Assembly (NCBI GenBank): GCA_030651285.1
Contig: JAUSCN010000018.1
Location: 1 to 61,596, forward strand
From: a bacterium
Lineage (GTDB): Bacteria; Patescibacteriota; Minisyncoccia; Phycocordibacterales; Phycocordibacteraceae
Direction: 5' to 3'
Length of the DNA: 61,596 bases
A program made the translations under genes and the position numbers. Numbering within the stretch: position 1 is the stretch's first letter; each line of letters begins with the position of its first letter. Below the pieces are notes generated by a model. It saw nothing but the letters and a program-made list of their open reading frames with translations, ran no database searches and was not told the DNA's origin. Below, one piece after another: positions 25,066-32,199 of the stretch.

Positions 25066-25279
25066 CATACGAGTAAAGCGAGGATGTGCTGGGGAGCACG
25101 CCAACTGCTTGGCGTGCGTGAGAGGATTCGAAAGGCGGAGGCATATCGCGAAGCGATGCCGAGCCGGGGTCGAGAGCGGGAAAAGGATTGCAGGCACGCC
25201 TGCAATCCTTTTCCCGACTCGTGACCGAGCCTCTCCCCAGCACATACGAGCAAGGCAAGAGATTCCTCTCCTCAGCATA
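25053..25279 (+). repeat. tRNA-Leu(TAG) 3'-end repeat region, divergent element E4
   Basis: A 21-nt direct repeat covering the tRNA 3' end occurs exactly at 25053-25073 and 25230-25250, with a degraded third copy at 25265-25279. Between them lies an inverted tRNA 3' end split by a hairpin: TGTGCTGGGGAG (25085-25096), a GCACGCCAA / TTGGCGTGC hairpin, then GAGAGGATTCGAAAGG (25120-25135). After it come a GGCAT...ATGCC hairpin (about 25139-25160) and a perfect 18-bp stem (25177-25194 with 25199-25216, loop CACG). The GAAGG/TCTC core of E1-E3 is not recognisable here. Confidence 0.8.
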
Positions 25280-25331
25280 TTTTCTGTCCAAAACCTGGCG
25301 ACGCTGTTAGCTTTTTCTGTACCACCCTGAC

Positions 25332-25359
25332 TTGACTTTTCTATATTTTTCTGTATCAT
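25332..25359 (+). promoter_or_regulatory. Promoter TTGACT-16 bp-TATCAT
   Basis: It has the same -35, spacer length and -10 as the promoter at 10896. It drives the SPFH gene through a ~45-nt leader ending in TTAAGGAGG. Confidence 0.7.
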
Positions 25360-25410
25360 ATTCCTCAGGAAACAGCTCATTTCACTATCTATATCTTAAG
25401 GAGGTTCGCG

Positions 25411-26601
25411 ATGGGAACTCTGTTAAAAATCCTATTCTCTCCCCTATTCTTCTTCATGCAATGGCTTGCGGAAGAAGACATCCTCTTCACCACAGTGAAA
25501 GAAGGTACCGCAAAAGCCATTATGCGAGGCAAATCGTTTGAACGCTTCATAATGCGTTTTTCTGGATACCATCTCAACGATCCAACAAAAGATTGGTATC
25601 GACCAACGCTGGGGGAAGGCGACACTTTCAGGATAGTTCCAGAATGGGAAGTCCTGTATCACGGTAAGGAGAATAAGAATGGATTTAACTCGAAAGAACA
25701 ACAACGTGATGAGTACTACGACGATCGACCTTGGATCCTCAAGCACTTAGGTCTCTACTGGGTCGGATGGCCGTGGGCAAATAGCGTATATGTCTACCAA
25801 TTCGAATGGAGCGAGACACACCCCGAACAAAAAACTGGCAAGGAGGAGATTTCTCCCCGATCGGAGTGGTCCGACTTTGTTTTCGTTGCAGACTTTACGT
25901 ATGCAGTGATGACCGCAGGAGCGGAAACAAAAGATCGTATTCCAACCGACATCCTTACGCTCGTGACCGTTGCGGTGCGCAATCCGTACCGAACCCTCTT
26001 CAGCGGCGTCGATTGGATGCAACGAGTAACCTCCGCAATCAATCGCCACGTTCGTACTTTTGTCACCACCAAAGACTTCGATGAATTTATTTCTATCTCC
26101 AAAGGAGGTATGAATGAAGCAACGAAACTTTGGACAATTGAATTCTCAGATCCGATTAAAAGACTGACTGAATTCCTGGCTGATGAAAATGAAAAGACCA
26201 TATCTCCAAGAGGCTTAAAGGAGAGGTATGGCGTGGTAATTCGCACAGGCGACCTGCAGACAATCGAATTTTCCGGAACTGAAGATGCAAAGAAGAAACT
26301 CACAGAAGCTGCCACGCTAGTATATTTGGCGAATCAAAAAGCTACAGAAAAACAAATCGGCGCCACAGCAGATGCGGGTGCCATTAGAACCGTAGCAGCC
26401 AGCCAAGCTGATGCCCTGACCCAAAGACTCGCCGCAATAGAAAAATATGGCGATACCGGGAAACTACTAGCTCAGCTCGACGCGCTAGAAAAAGCTTCGG
26501 CCCATCCAAGCAATACCATTGTCTGGGCTAATAATCCTCTTATCTCTGCCCTAGCAGTACAGAGTAAGGAAGACGCGAAGAAAGGAGAAACGAAGCCATG
26601 A
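25411..26601 (+). CDS. SPFH/band 7-like membrane-associated protein
   Basis: This 396-aa protein has a short hydrophobic N-terminus (residues 4-18) and then a domain resembling SPFH/prohibitin proteins of CPR bacteria: EEDILFTTVKEGTAKAIMRG, GLYWVGWPWANSVYVY and PTDILTLVTVAVRNPYRTLF. The C-terminal part (about 285-370) is Ala/Glu/Gln-rich and probably helical (AEAATLVYLANQKATEKQIG-like), as in flotillin stalks. Such proteins form membrane-bound oligomeric rings; no function is proven here. The ATG follows a strong GGAGG. The stop overlaps the next gene by 4 nt. Confidence 0.72.
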   Translation: MGTLLKILFSPLFFFMQWLAEEDILFTTVKEGTAKAIMRGKSFERFIMRFSGYHLNDPTKDWYRPTLGEGDTFRIVPEWEVLYHGKENKNGFNSKEQQRDEYYDDRPWILKHLGLYWVGWPWANSVYVYQFEWSETHPEQKTGKEEISPRSEWSDFVFVADFTYAVMTAGAETKDRIPTDILTLVTVAVRNPYRTLFSGVDWMQRVTSAINRHVRTFVTTKDFDEFISISKGGMNEATKLWTIEFSDPIKRLTEFLADENEKTISPRGLKERYGVVIRTGDLQTIEFSGTEDAKKKLTEAATLVYLANQKATEKQIGATADAGAIRTVAASQADALTQRLAAIEKYGDTGKLLAQLDALEKASAHPSNTIVWANNPLISALAVQSKEDAKKGETKP

Positions 26602-27464
26602 ATCCACTCATTGTTTTGGTCGCAGTAGCGCTCGTAGTAGCTGTTACTATCGTTGTGGCAGTACTCGTTTATCTGCGTAACAAAAAAAAGAGGGAGCGCG
26701 GACGTACACAAAGTCCAGCGAAGTCAGTTACTGATTCTTCAAAAAAGTCTGAGACAATTCTTGAACTGATCAGAGGGAAAATCAATACCGGTTCAAAGGT
26801 CTTCTGGAATATTGCGACGATCATTACGATGATCGCACTATTCTTCTACCTGGGGACTGACTCGAAGATTGATCCTGCTGATGTAGGAATCCAGACATGG
26901 AACCACTGGATCCAGATTCTTATTGTATGGGGCGTCGTTGCTTTTCTCATTTGGCTCAATATCGAAGAGGAAAAGAAGGCTTCAAAACTATACAAGATGT
27001 GTGTCTGGACAGTTGCGGTACTTCTCATTGTCCTTCCTATGTGGGCATGGATTACAAGTCCGAGCCAGTCATCGGGAGTTAGGGCCAGCACTCAGAAAAC
27101 GCGATGCATGATGCCATTTACTGGTAACGCCTTTGCAGACCATCCAGCATTTGGACCTGATGGTGGCTATTCATCAAGAGACAAATGGCTTCCACTACGG
27201 ATTCGGCCTGGCGAGAACTCTTGCTTGGTAGAAAATCCTAAAGGCTCGGTAGAAAATCCCAAAGGCGGCCACATTGAGTGGGATTCTGAGGAACCCTCAA
27301 TTCACGACCTAGAAGTCAGTTGCTTATACGAACGCGGCGGCACAGGCAGCATCCGAACGGACGGCTGCAGAGGCGGGGTTGTCATTGCAGGATTCGTCCG
27401 CAACCCCACAGACACTCCAGTGACAGTGTGGTATGCGTATGCCAAGAACAAACCTTCGATATAG
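26598..27464 (+). CDS. Multispanning membrane protein coupled to the SPFH protein
   Basis: I do not recognise this 288-aa protein. Hydrophobic helices are visible at about residues 3-26, 70-88, 104-122 and 133-152, with a basic segment (RNKKKRERGRT) after the first. A Cys-containing outer domain (about 155-288) includes a short tandem repeat, VENPKGSVENPKGG, and ends near TDTPVTVWYAYAK. Translational coupling (ATGA overlap, AAAGGAG upstream) to the SPFH gene implies that the two act together, perhaps as a NfeD-like partner pair, although no NfeD motif is seen. Confidence 0.7.
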   Translation: MNPLIVLVAVALVVAVTIVVAVLVYLRNKKKRERGRTQSPAKSVTDSSKKSETILELIRGKINTGSKVFWNIATIITMIALFFYLGTDSKIDPADVGIQTWNHWIQILIVWGVVAFLIWLNIEEEKKASKLYKMCVWTVAVLLIVLPMWAWITSPSQSSGVRASTQKTRCMMPFTGNAFADHPAFGPDGGYSSRDKWLPLRIRPGENSCLVENPKGSVENPKGGHIEWDSEEPSIHDLEVSCLYERGGTGSIRTDGCRGGVVIAGFVRNPTDTPVTVWYAYAKNKPSI

Positions 27465-27480
27465 AGGAGATCTTTAATGA

Positions 27481-27528
27481 AAAAAGGGCCGCATGACAAC
27501 ATGTCATGCGGCCTCTTTCTTTTTCTCT
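27481..27528 (+). terminator. Strong terminator of the SPFH operon
   Basis: A perfect 12-bp stem, GGCCGCATGACA (27487-27498) with TGTCATGCGGCC (27502-27513), is followed by a T/C-rich tail. Confidence 0.85.
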
Positions 27529-27540
27529 CTCACTATTTCC

Positions 27541-27819
27541 CTATCTAGGAGCTGTAAGTGGAGCAACCTTTTGGTCAATATTGAAGGTTTTCAGCGCAAC
27601 GTTGATGATGCCGTACGCACCAAACATGACCACGAGACCAATGAGTCCCCAATAAATGGCCTGTCGCCCGGTCTCTCGAGCCTTGCCATCTCCAGCATCC
27701 TTTATGAACTCAAACACACCCCAGAGGAATGTGATGAAAGCACTAGCTACGAGAAGCAGAATGATTGGATTTACAATCTGTTCGACGACCTTTGCGAGAA
27801 ACTGCTCTAAGACAACCAT
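27541..27819 (-). CDS. VirB2-like pilin paralogue (T4SS-pilin type), PilA-like no. 6
   Basis: This 92-aa protein has two membrane helices (about 16-36 and 57-77) bracketing FLWGVFEFIKDAGDGKA and GRQAIYWGLIGLVVMF. The WGxxxFIxxxxD...G...WGLIG pattern is shared with the four preceding minus-strand genes. No signal peptide is evident. It is the last gene of the array, 20 nt after the previous one, and converges on the terminator of the SPFH operon. It is probably a minor subunit or a pilus assembly component. Confidence 0.72.
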   Translation of the reverse strand: MVVLEQFLAKVVEQIVNPIILLLVASAFITFLWGVFEFIKDAGDGKARETGRQAIYWGLIGLVVMFGAYGIINVALKTFNIDQKVAPLTAPR

Positions 27820-27839
27820 TTAGAAAAATAGTGTGCCCC

Positions 27840-28220
27840 TTATCGAATTGGAATGTTCGCCTGCGGAACGTTTTGTATCCGATTATTGCCACCGAAGCTA
27901 ACGGTGCCGATGAGGATGTTTACCAGCCCCCAGACCGAAACCATCACGAAGAAACCGATGAGGCCCCAGAGCATGAGGTTCTTTCCCTTAGTCTTCACTT
28001 CGTCATCATTTGCTCCGATGATGAATGTCTCAAATGCACCCCAAACGAACACGATGAATGCTATTGCAAAAATGACCGGTACGAATATGTTATTTATCGT
28101 ACTGACGATAAAATTACCAACGCCTTTAAGGTCGGTAACCTGAGTAGTCTGAGCAAAAGAAACGAGCGGGAGTGCGAGCGTTGCAAGAAATCCTGAAGTA
28201 AGGGCGAGAGCTTTTTTCAT
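27840..28220 (-). CDS. VirB2-like pilin with signal peptide, candidate major pilin
   Basis: The 126-aa precursor begins with a classical signal peptide (MKKALALTSGFLATLAL, cleavage near SFAQ). Mature helices lie at about 36-62 and 82-103, around FVWGAFETFIIGANDDEV and MLWGLIGFFVMVSVWGL. It is the only paralogue with its own strong promoter (28247-28274), which predicts higher expression than its neighbours, as expected for a major pilin. The start at 28220 is set by the signal sequence. The last pilin gene follows 20 nt downstream and is probably co-transcribed. Confidence 0.78.
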   Translation of the reverse strand: MKKALALTSGFLATLALPLVSFAQTTQVTDLKGVGNFIVSTINNIFVPVIFAIAFIVFVWGAFETFIIGANDDEVKTKGKNLMLWGLIGFFVMVSVWGLVNILIGTVSFGGNNRIQNVPQANIPIR

Positions 28221-28246
28221 AATATAGATAAGTGGGTAACGGGTTA

Positions 28247-28274
28247 ATTCTAACTTTGTGACAGATAGAGTCAA
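28247..28274 (-). promoter_or_regulatory. Internal promoter TTGACT-16 bp-TAGAAT of the pilin array
   Basis: On the minus strand -35 TTGACT (28274-28269) and -10 TAGAAT (28252-28247) lie ~26 nt before the ATG at 28220. Just upstream, TATCC / GGATA arms followed by AAATATAA form a weak terminator-like hairpin (about 28276-28300). Confidence 0.65.
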
Positions 28275-28310
28275 TTATATTTTATCCTCTTGTGGGGATA
28301 GGCCGAAGCT

Positions 28311-28613
28311 CTAGACAGTCGGCGGGGGCGGCGCAAGCTGATTCATGCCTGGACCCGCGGGACCGAGTAAGGTTCCGCCCACGATCCAGACCAATCCCCA
28401 GACGGACACAATGACTGCAAAACCAATGATGCCCCAAAGAACGAACAGTCGACCTTTTTCCCGATCACCATCACTGTCTGCACCAAGAATGAAATATTTA
28501 TATACTCCCCAAAAGAATGTAAGGAGCGCTATGGCCATAAGAATAGGTACCAGCACGAAGTTCACTATAGATAGTATCGCGTCTGTGTAGCCCCTTATGA
28601 TAGCTAGGTTCAT
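28311..28613 (-). CDS. VirB2-like pilin paralogue
   Basis: This 100-aa protein has helices at about 16-36 and 58-82 and the array motif FFWGVYKYFILGADSDGD followed by FVLWGIIGFAVIVSVWGL. It has a Pro/Gly-rich C-terminal tail (GPAGPGMNQLAPPPP). No cleavable signal is visible. It is spaced 16 nt from the preceding gene and separated from the next by 90 nt containing a new promoter, so it probably ends the upstream transcript. Confidence 0.75.
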   Translation of the reverse strand: MNLAIIRGYTDAILSIVNFVLVPILMAIALLTFFWGVYKYFILGADSDGDREKGRLFVLWGIIGFAVIVSVWGLVWIVGGTLLGPAGPGMNQLAPPPPTV

Positions 28614-28629
28614 GTCTTACAGGTTAATA

Positions 28630-29145
28630 TTACCTCCCTGGAATTATTCCTGGCCCAAACGTAGAATAGGATGTTGGTGTTGGTGGCGGCATCATTATGC
28701 CACCGAGACCAAACGTATTGACGACGACATTCACGAGACCCCAGACCGATACCATAGCGGCAAAACCGATAAGACCCCACAAGATTATCTTATGCCCGGT
28801 CTCAACGGCACCCTCATCGCCATTTGAAAAAATGTATGCTTTTGCAACACCGTACAAGAAAACTATGAACGATACCGCAAAGAGTACGGGGACCAGGACA
28901 CCATTGATGATAGCGAGAATGGTGATACCAACCCCCCAGACACCACCACCCATCGTCCCGCCACCTCCTCCGGGGAATATGCCAGAAAATCCGAAGGTTC
29001 CCATAGAGCCGCCGGAGAACCCCTGCACACCATCATACCGAAATGCCCCTGTACTTTGTTGTGCTAAAGCGAGAACAGGGACAAGGAGCATAACCAACAC
29101 CAAAGCAATCCTGCCGACTGATTTCATATGCGGTAAGTATGACAT
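28630..29145 (-). CDS. VirB2-like pilin paralogue with Gly-rich N-terminal domain
   Basis: The product is 171 aa, or 165 if it starts at the second ATG (MKSVGR, 29127), which places a signal peptide (IALVLVMLLVPVLALAQ) at the N-terminus. A Gly/Phe-rich segment (SGGSMGTFGFSGIFPGGGGG) precedes two helices containing FLYGVAKAYIFSNGDEGA and ILWGLIGFAAMVSVWGL. The Gly-rich insert is unique in the array and may extend from the pilus surface. The next upstream gene ends 1 nt before this start. Confidence 0.75.
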   Translation of the reverse strand: MSYLPHMKSVGRIALVLVMLLVPVLALAQQSTGAFRYDGVQGFSGGSMGTFGFSGIFPGGGGGTMGGGVWGVGITILAIINGVLVPVLFAVSFIVFLYGVAKAYIFSNGDEGAVETGHKIILWGLIGFAAMVSVWGLVNVVVNTFGLGGIMMPPPTPTSYSTFGPGIIPGR

Positions 29146-29146
29146 A

Positions 29147-29425
29147 TTATCTTCCTACGGGTGCAATTCCGAGCGTGGACAACAATATACCCACAAACCC
29201 CCACACAGAGAAGATGACTACTAGGCCGATAATTCCCCACAAGATGAAATGTCTTCCTTCTTCACGCTTCGTGTCATTGTCGCCATTAAGAAAGAAATAA
29301 CTCACCACGCCCCAGACAAATGCCGCGAAAGAAAATGCGATGATCAGTGGCACGACGACCGTATTCAGGACACCGATAATTCCTTCTGATCCCTTGCCGA
29401 TAAATTGAGCGAAGGTCATGGTCAA
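29147..29425 (-). CDS. VirB2-like pilin paralogue
   Basis: This 92-aa protein (90 from the second ATG) has helices at about 20-42 and 62-85, with FVWGVVSYFFLNGDNDTK and FILWGIIGLVVIFSVWGF. It overlaps the preceding pilin gene by 4 nt and is almost contiguous with the next, so co-expression is expected. No signal peptide is recognised. Confidence 0.75.
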   Translation of the reverse strand: MTMTFAQFIGKGSEGIIGVLNTVVVPLIIAFSFAAFVWGVVSYFFLNGDNDTKREEGRHFILWGIIGLVVIFSVWGFVGILLSTLGIAPVGR

Positions 29426-29958
29426 CTTCCGACAGATATCGCTTGAACAGTCGCCTCAATTCCAATAGCGATAGCTTTCGCACCAAGAAGTATCAGGGCC
29501 CCGATGACTGTCCAGAGGAGGGACTCACGCGCCTTAGAGATCTTGGCAGGATCGCCACGGGCCGTAACGAATTCAAAACCGACATACACGACCATCAGGA
29601 TAACCACGATTGTTCCGATGCGAATGACAAAGTCTAGAATGCTTGTGAGAAAAGACTCTAGATTCCCGCTTCCCTTGAGCGGATTCATGAGCCTGACGTT
29701 TTCAGGACCATTTCCTGATGACTGTGTCGGTGCCAGAGGTGTTAGTCTCGAAGATGAGGTTCTACAAACACCATATACATTTCCGGAAACACCGAACTCA
29801 TCAGTAGTAGCAACACAAGTTTGACCAGAAGGACATTCGTTATTTCCATAAAGCGAACACGACTGTGATGGGAGCTGAGCGTGTGCAATAGGCACATATG
29901 CAGACACCGCGCTCACGACAAGCGCGAGACTGAAGATCTGTACTATGAAAAATTGCAT
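29422..29958 (-). CDS. T4SS pilin-domain protein with Cys-rich N-terminal module
   Basis: The 178-aa precursor has a signal peptide (IFSLALVVSAVSAYV, cleavage near AHAQ) and a short Cys-rich module (CSLYGNNECPSGQTC...YGVC, about 33-65). Two C-terminal helices carry VTARGDPAKISKARESLLW, the other pilin subtype in this window, shared with the pilin/transglycosylase fusion at 12916 (NPVDPAGMSKAKS). The two subtypes may be structural and tip or adaptor subunits; this is inference. It starts 3 nt after the solute-binding protein gene ends. Confidence 0.78.
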   Translation of the reverse strand: MQFFIVQIFSLALVVSAVSAYVPIAHAQLPSQSCSLYGNNECPSGQTCVATTDEFGVSGNVYGVCRTSSSRLTPLAPTQSSGNGPENVRLMNPLKGSGNLESFLTSILDFVIRIGTIVVILMVVYVGFEFVTARGDPAKISKARESLLWTVIGALILLGAKAIAIGIEATVQAISVGS

Positions 29959-29961
29959 ATA

Positions 29962-31263
29962 TCAGTAAAGAGAGGTCAGAGAACTCTCGGCATCTGAAAG
30001 CGCCCCGCTCAGCTCTGAACGACCACTTATTACATCACTGATCATACCCGAAAAGACACGATCGACACCGACTGCCGCTGGGGACAGCCACCCTTCGCTA
30101 TAGAGAGCGCTAGCATATGACACTGCCGCGACAGGATCAGAAGATGACACGTTCTCAAGCGCACCGATGTTTGCTGGAGCAAGCCCGGTCGCCGTGGCTG
30201 ACGCAGACTGTTCGTTAGTATTGGCAAAAAGCGCGGCGACTTGATATGCACCTGAAGCATTTTTTGCCCCGCGGGAGATCATGAACGCATAAAGCAGGCC
30301 ATAGGTGCGCTTCACCTTAGACACGCCACTTTGTGGCAGCAGTGAAGTGGTGAAATCCAGATTTGGATTTGCCGTCTTGAGAAAATGTGCGCGAGAAGCG
30401 TAGCCGATGTAGAGCGCAAGATCGCCCGAAATGAACATCTGCTCGGAATCTGGCAACGAGCTGTTCCAGGTGTAAGACACCTTTGAAGGGTCCGCAAACT
30501 GAGTATAGAAACCGAGCACCGAGGAACCGTCGGCGCCATTCTTTTTTGAGTCGCTACCCAGATCAGCACCAATGGTCCCACTCGTAGAATATGCAGTCAT
30601 CGGAATCCCTTGCTGCAAGAAGAGCGCTGAGAGTATTCCTCGCGCATTACGCACATTGTTATAAGTACCGAGCCCTATGAGGCCGCGTGTGACTTGCCGT
30701 GTCGGCGTGAGCGCAGCGATATTTGGTACAAGACCGATAAGACCCTCCCATGTAGCTGGTGGCCTCGGGATGCCGCTGTTTGAAAGGATGGCGCGATTAG
30801 AGAAAAGAACCAGCGGATCGACGAGAAACGGCATGCCGTAGTACCCCTGCCCGGCTGGAGCCGTAAATACTTCTCCTTCCTTGATGAAGGTATTGGTAAA
30901 TGTATTTACGGGAAGCGAAGAGTTCGGTATCGGCTGGATAAATTTCGTGAGCCCATACAGCTCTTCCTGTGAAGCGAGCACGAGATCTGGTGAAGAACCG
31001 GTCGCTATCGAAACAGCCATATCTGAAGCAAGCGTTGCCGGATTTTTCTCTATATATGAGACATTTTTAAATGCTGCATCTACCTTTGTCGCTTCCGCAA
31101 GCGTATTCTGCATGTCTTTCTGCGGTAATGTGCCCCATATCACAACCGCGCCGACTCCGCCGGCACCTCCGCTACTCGTATATGTCGCGAACACGAAAAG
31201 CCCGATGAGCGCACTCATGCCAAATACGCTGAGGAAAATAGTTTGGAAAAGAGATAATTTCAT
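29962..31263 (-). CDS. Membrane-anchored extracellular solute-binding protein, orphan
   Basis: This 433-aa protein resembles family 1 (sugar-type) solute-binding proteins: VVIWGTLPQKDMQ, IATGSSPDLVLASQEEL, GMPFLVDPLVLFSNRAIL, PRPPATWEGLI and DSEQMFISGDLALYIGY. A single N-terminal helix (about 7-27) without a lipobox suggests an uncleaved anchor. No ABC permease or ATPase lies nearby; instead the gene sits between a methyltransferase (4-nt overlap) and the pilin genes (3-nt gap). This tight linkage suggests that it binds a glycan or other ligand for the pilus system, or contributes a surface adhesin. Confidence 0.85.
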   Translation of the reverse strand: MKLSLFQTIFLSVFGMSALIGLFVFATYTSSGGAGGVGAVVIWGTLPQKDMQNTLAEATKVDAAFKNVSYIEKNPATLASDMAVSIATGSSPDLVLASQEELYGLTKFIQPIPNSSLPVNTFTNTFIKEGEVFTAPAGQGYYGMPFLVDPLVLFSNRAILSNSGIPRPPATWEGLIGLVPNIAALTPTRQVTRGLIGLGTYNNVRNARGILSALFLQQGIPMTAYSTSGTIGADLGSDSKKNGADGSSVLGFYTQFADPSKVSYTWNSSLPDSEQMFISGDLALYIGYASRAHFLKTANPNLDFTTSLLPQSGVSKVKRTYGLLYAFMISRGAKNASGAYQVAALFANTNEQSASATATGLAPANIGALENVSSSDPVAAVSYASALYSEGWLSPAAVGVDRVFSGMISDVISGRSELSGALSDAESSLTSLY

Positions 31264-31796
31264 GGGGCGGTAAATACTATGCCGTAATGATGCGGACCGG
31301 CACGAAATGATTTTACTTTATGAAAGCCACCATTGATAAAAACTTCTTCGGCTGCATGTTCCGACACGACTTTATCTGCTGTCGGACCCATGCCGCCATA
31401 GCTCCCCGCCCAATCAACGACGAGCAGCTTGCCACCCGGGATCAACACACGCTTTATTTCTGCCAAAAGTCCTGGACGATCATCAATCTGGAAGAGCGTA
31501 TTCGCGAGTATGACTGCGTCGAGCGACTTGTCGTGTAGGTGCGTACCACCCAACTTCTCCACATCGCCCCAGACCGTTTCGATCGTAGACTGGTGATGCA
31601 CGTGGGTATTGAGCTTCAGGTGCTTCAATATTTCCTGCTGCACATCAATCGCATATACTCTGCCGGAACTTCCGACAACAGCTGCTGCTGCGCGAGAATA
31701 GTGACCCGAACCCGCACCGAAGTCGCCGACTTTCATGCCTTCGCGCAGCCCGAACTGGAGCACATTCTCGTGCGGTGCACTGAAAGAAACACTCAT
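31260..31796 (-). CDS. Class I SAM-dependent methyltransferase
   Basis: This 178-aa protein has motif I VGDFGAGSGHYSRAAA, motif II YAIDVQQEILKHL, and post-motifs LDAVILANTLFQIDD and LIPGGKLLVVDW, matching small UbiE/methyltransf_11-type enzymes. The substrate is unknown. It begins the pilin operon, overlaps the solute-binding protein start by 4 nt, and has an extended -10 box directly upstream. Modification of a pilus component or cell-envelope lipid is possible but speculative. Confidence 0.85.
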   Translation of the reverse strand: MSVSFSAPHENVLQFGLREGMKVGDFGAGSGHYSRAAAAVVGSSGRVYAIDVQQEILKHLKLNTHVHHQSTIETVWGDVEKLGGTHLHDKSLDAVILANTLFQIDDRPGLLAEIKRVLIPGGKLLVVDWAGSYGGMGPTADKVVSEHAAEEVFINGGFHKVKSFRAGPHHYGIVFTAP

Positions 31797-31802
31797 GCCT
31801 AC

Positions 31803-31808
31803 AAAATA
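31803..31808 (-). promoter_or_regulatory. Extended -10 box of the pilin operon (TGCTATTTT)
   Basis: TGCTATTTT on the minus strand ends 6 nt before the methyltransferase ATG at 31796. Confidence 0.45.
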
Positions 31809-31847
31809 GCACGCGCGGTCCGCTGCGGGCCACTCAATTCACAAGAA

Positions 31848-31877
31848 GCCGGATCATCCTATATAGAATGATCCGGC
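31848..31877 (-). terminator. Hairpin after the small wHTH gene
   Basis: A perfect 10-bp stem, GCCGGATCAT (31848-31857) with ATGATCCGGC (31868-31877), follows the wHTH gene. The T-tract is poor, so it may be a terminator or an RNA-stabilising hairpin. Confidence 0.5.
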
Positions 31878-31883
31878 AGGTTC

Positions 31884-32078
31884 TTAAATAATCTTCCATC
31901 GACACTCCCCACCCTTACCGCCGAGACACTTTATATGTGCAAGAGCGCCAAGCGTTTGTGAAAGGCCATTTATGTTCATCCCGGTTTCTTTTGAGATCTG
32001 TTGAGTGGTCGCTTCTCCGCCCAAGTTGAACAATGCCTCAAAAACTTTCTCATGCCGACGATTTCTTCGCGCCTTCAT
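31884..32078 (-). CDS. Small winged-helix DNA-binding protein
   Basis: This 64-aa basic protein has a helix-turn-helix: VFEALFNLGGEATTQQISKE then TGMNINGLSQTLGALA, followed by a wing-like LGGKGGECRWKII. A strong GGAGGGG lies 5 nt before the ATG, supporting it as a real gene despite its size. It could be a local transcription regulator of the adjacent pilin operon, which starts 88 nt downstream on the same strand, but no operator was identified. Confidence 0.65.
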   Translation of the reverse strand: MKARRNRRHEKVFEALFNLGGEATTQQISKETGMNINGLSQTLGALAHIKCLGGKGGECRWKII

Positions 32079-32157
32079 TTTCCCCTCCTTTCAAACAAAT
32101 GGGTAAGAACTCCTCCGGGAACTATAAGGGCAATTGCATCAGATCGCCATATCAAAC

Positions 32158-32187
32158 GACTTGTAGACACCGGGTGTCCACAAGTCA
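32158..32187 (-). terminator. Probable terminator hairpin of gyrA
   Basis: GACTTGT(g)GACACC pairs with GGTGTC(t)ACAAGTC on the minus strand, just after the gyrA stop, followed by GTTTGAT. Confidence 0.5.
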
Positions 32188-32199
32188 TAGCTTACCTCG

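Noticed and set aside
24403-25380. Long minus-strand open frame (325 codons) across the tRNA cluster
   Set aside because: It is antisense to tRNA-Lys, tRNA-Leu and their repeats. Its sequence (motifs such as GSNPGG and TWIRTRDRLL) is the translation of antisense tRNA, a well-known artefact.
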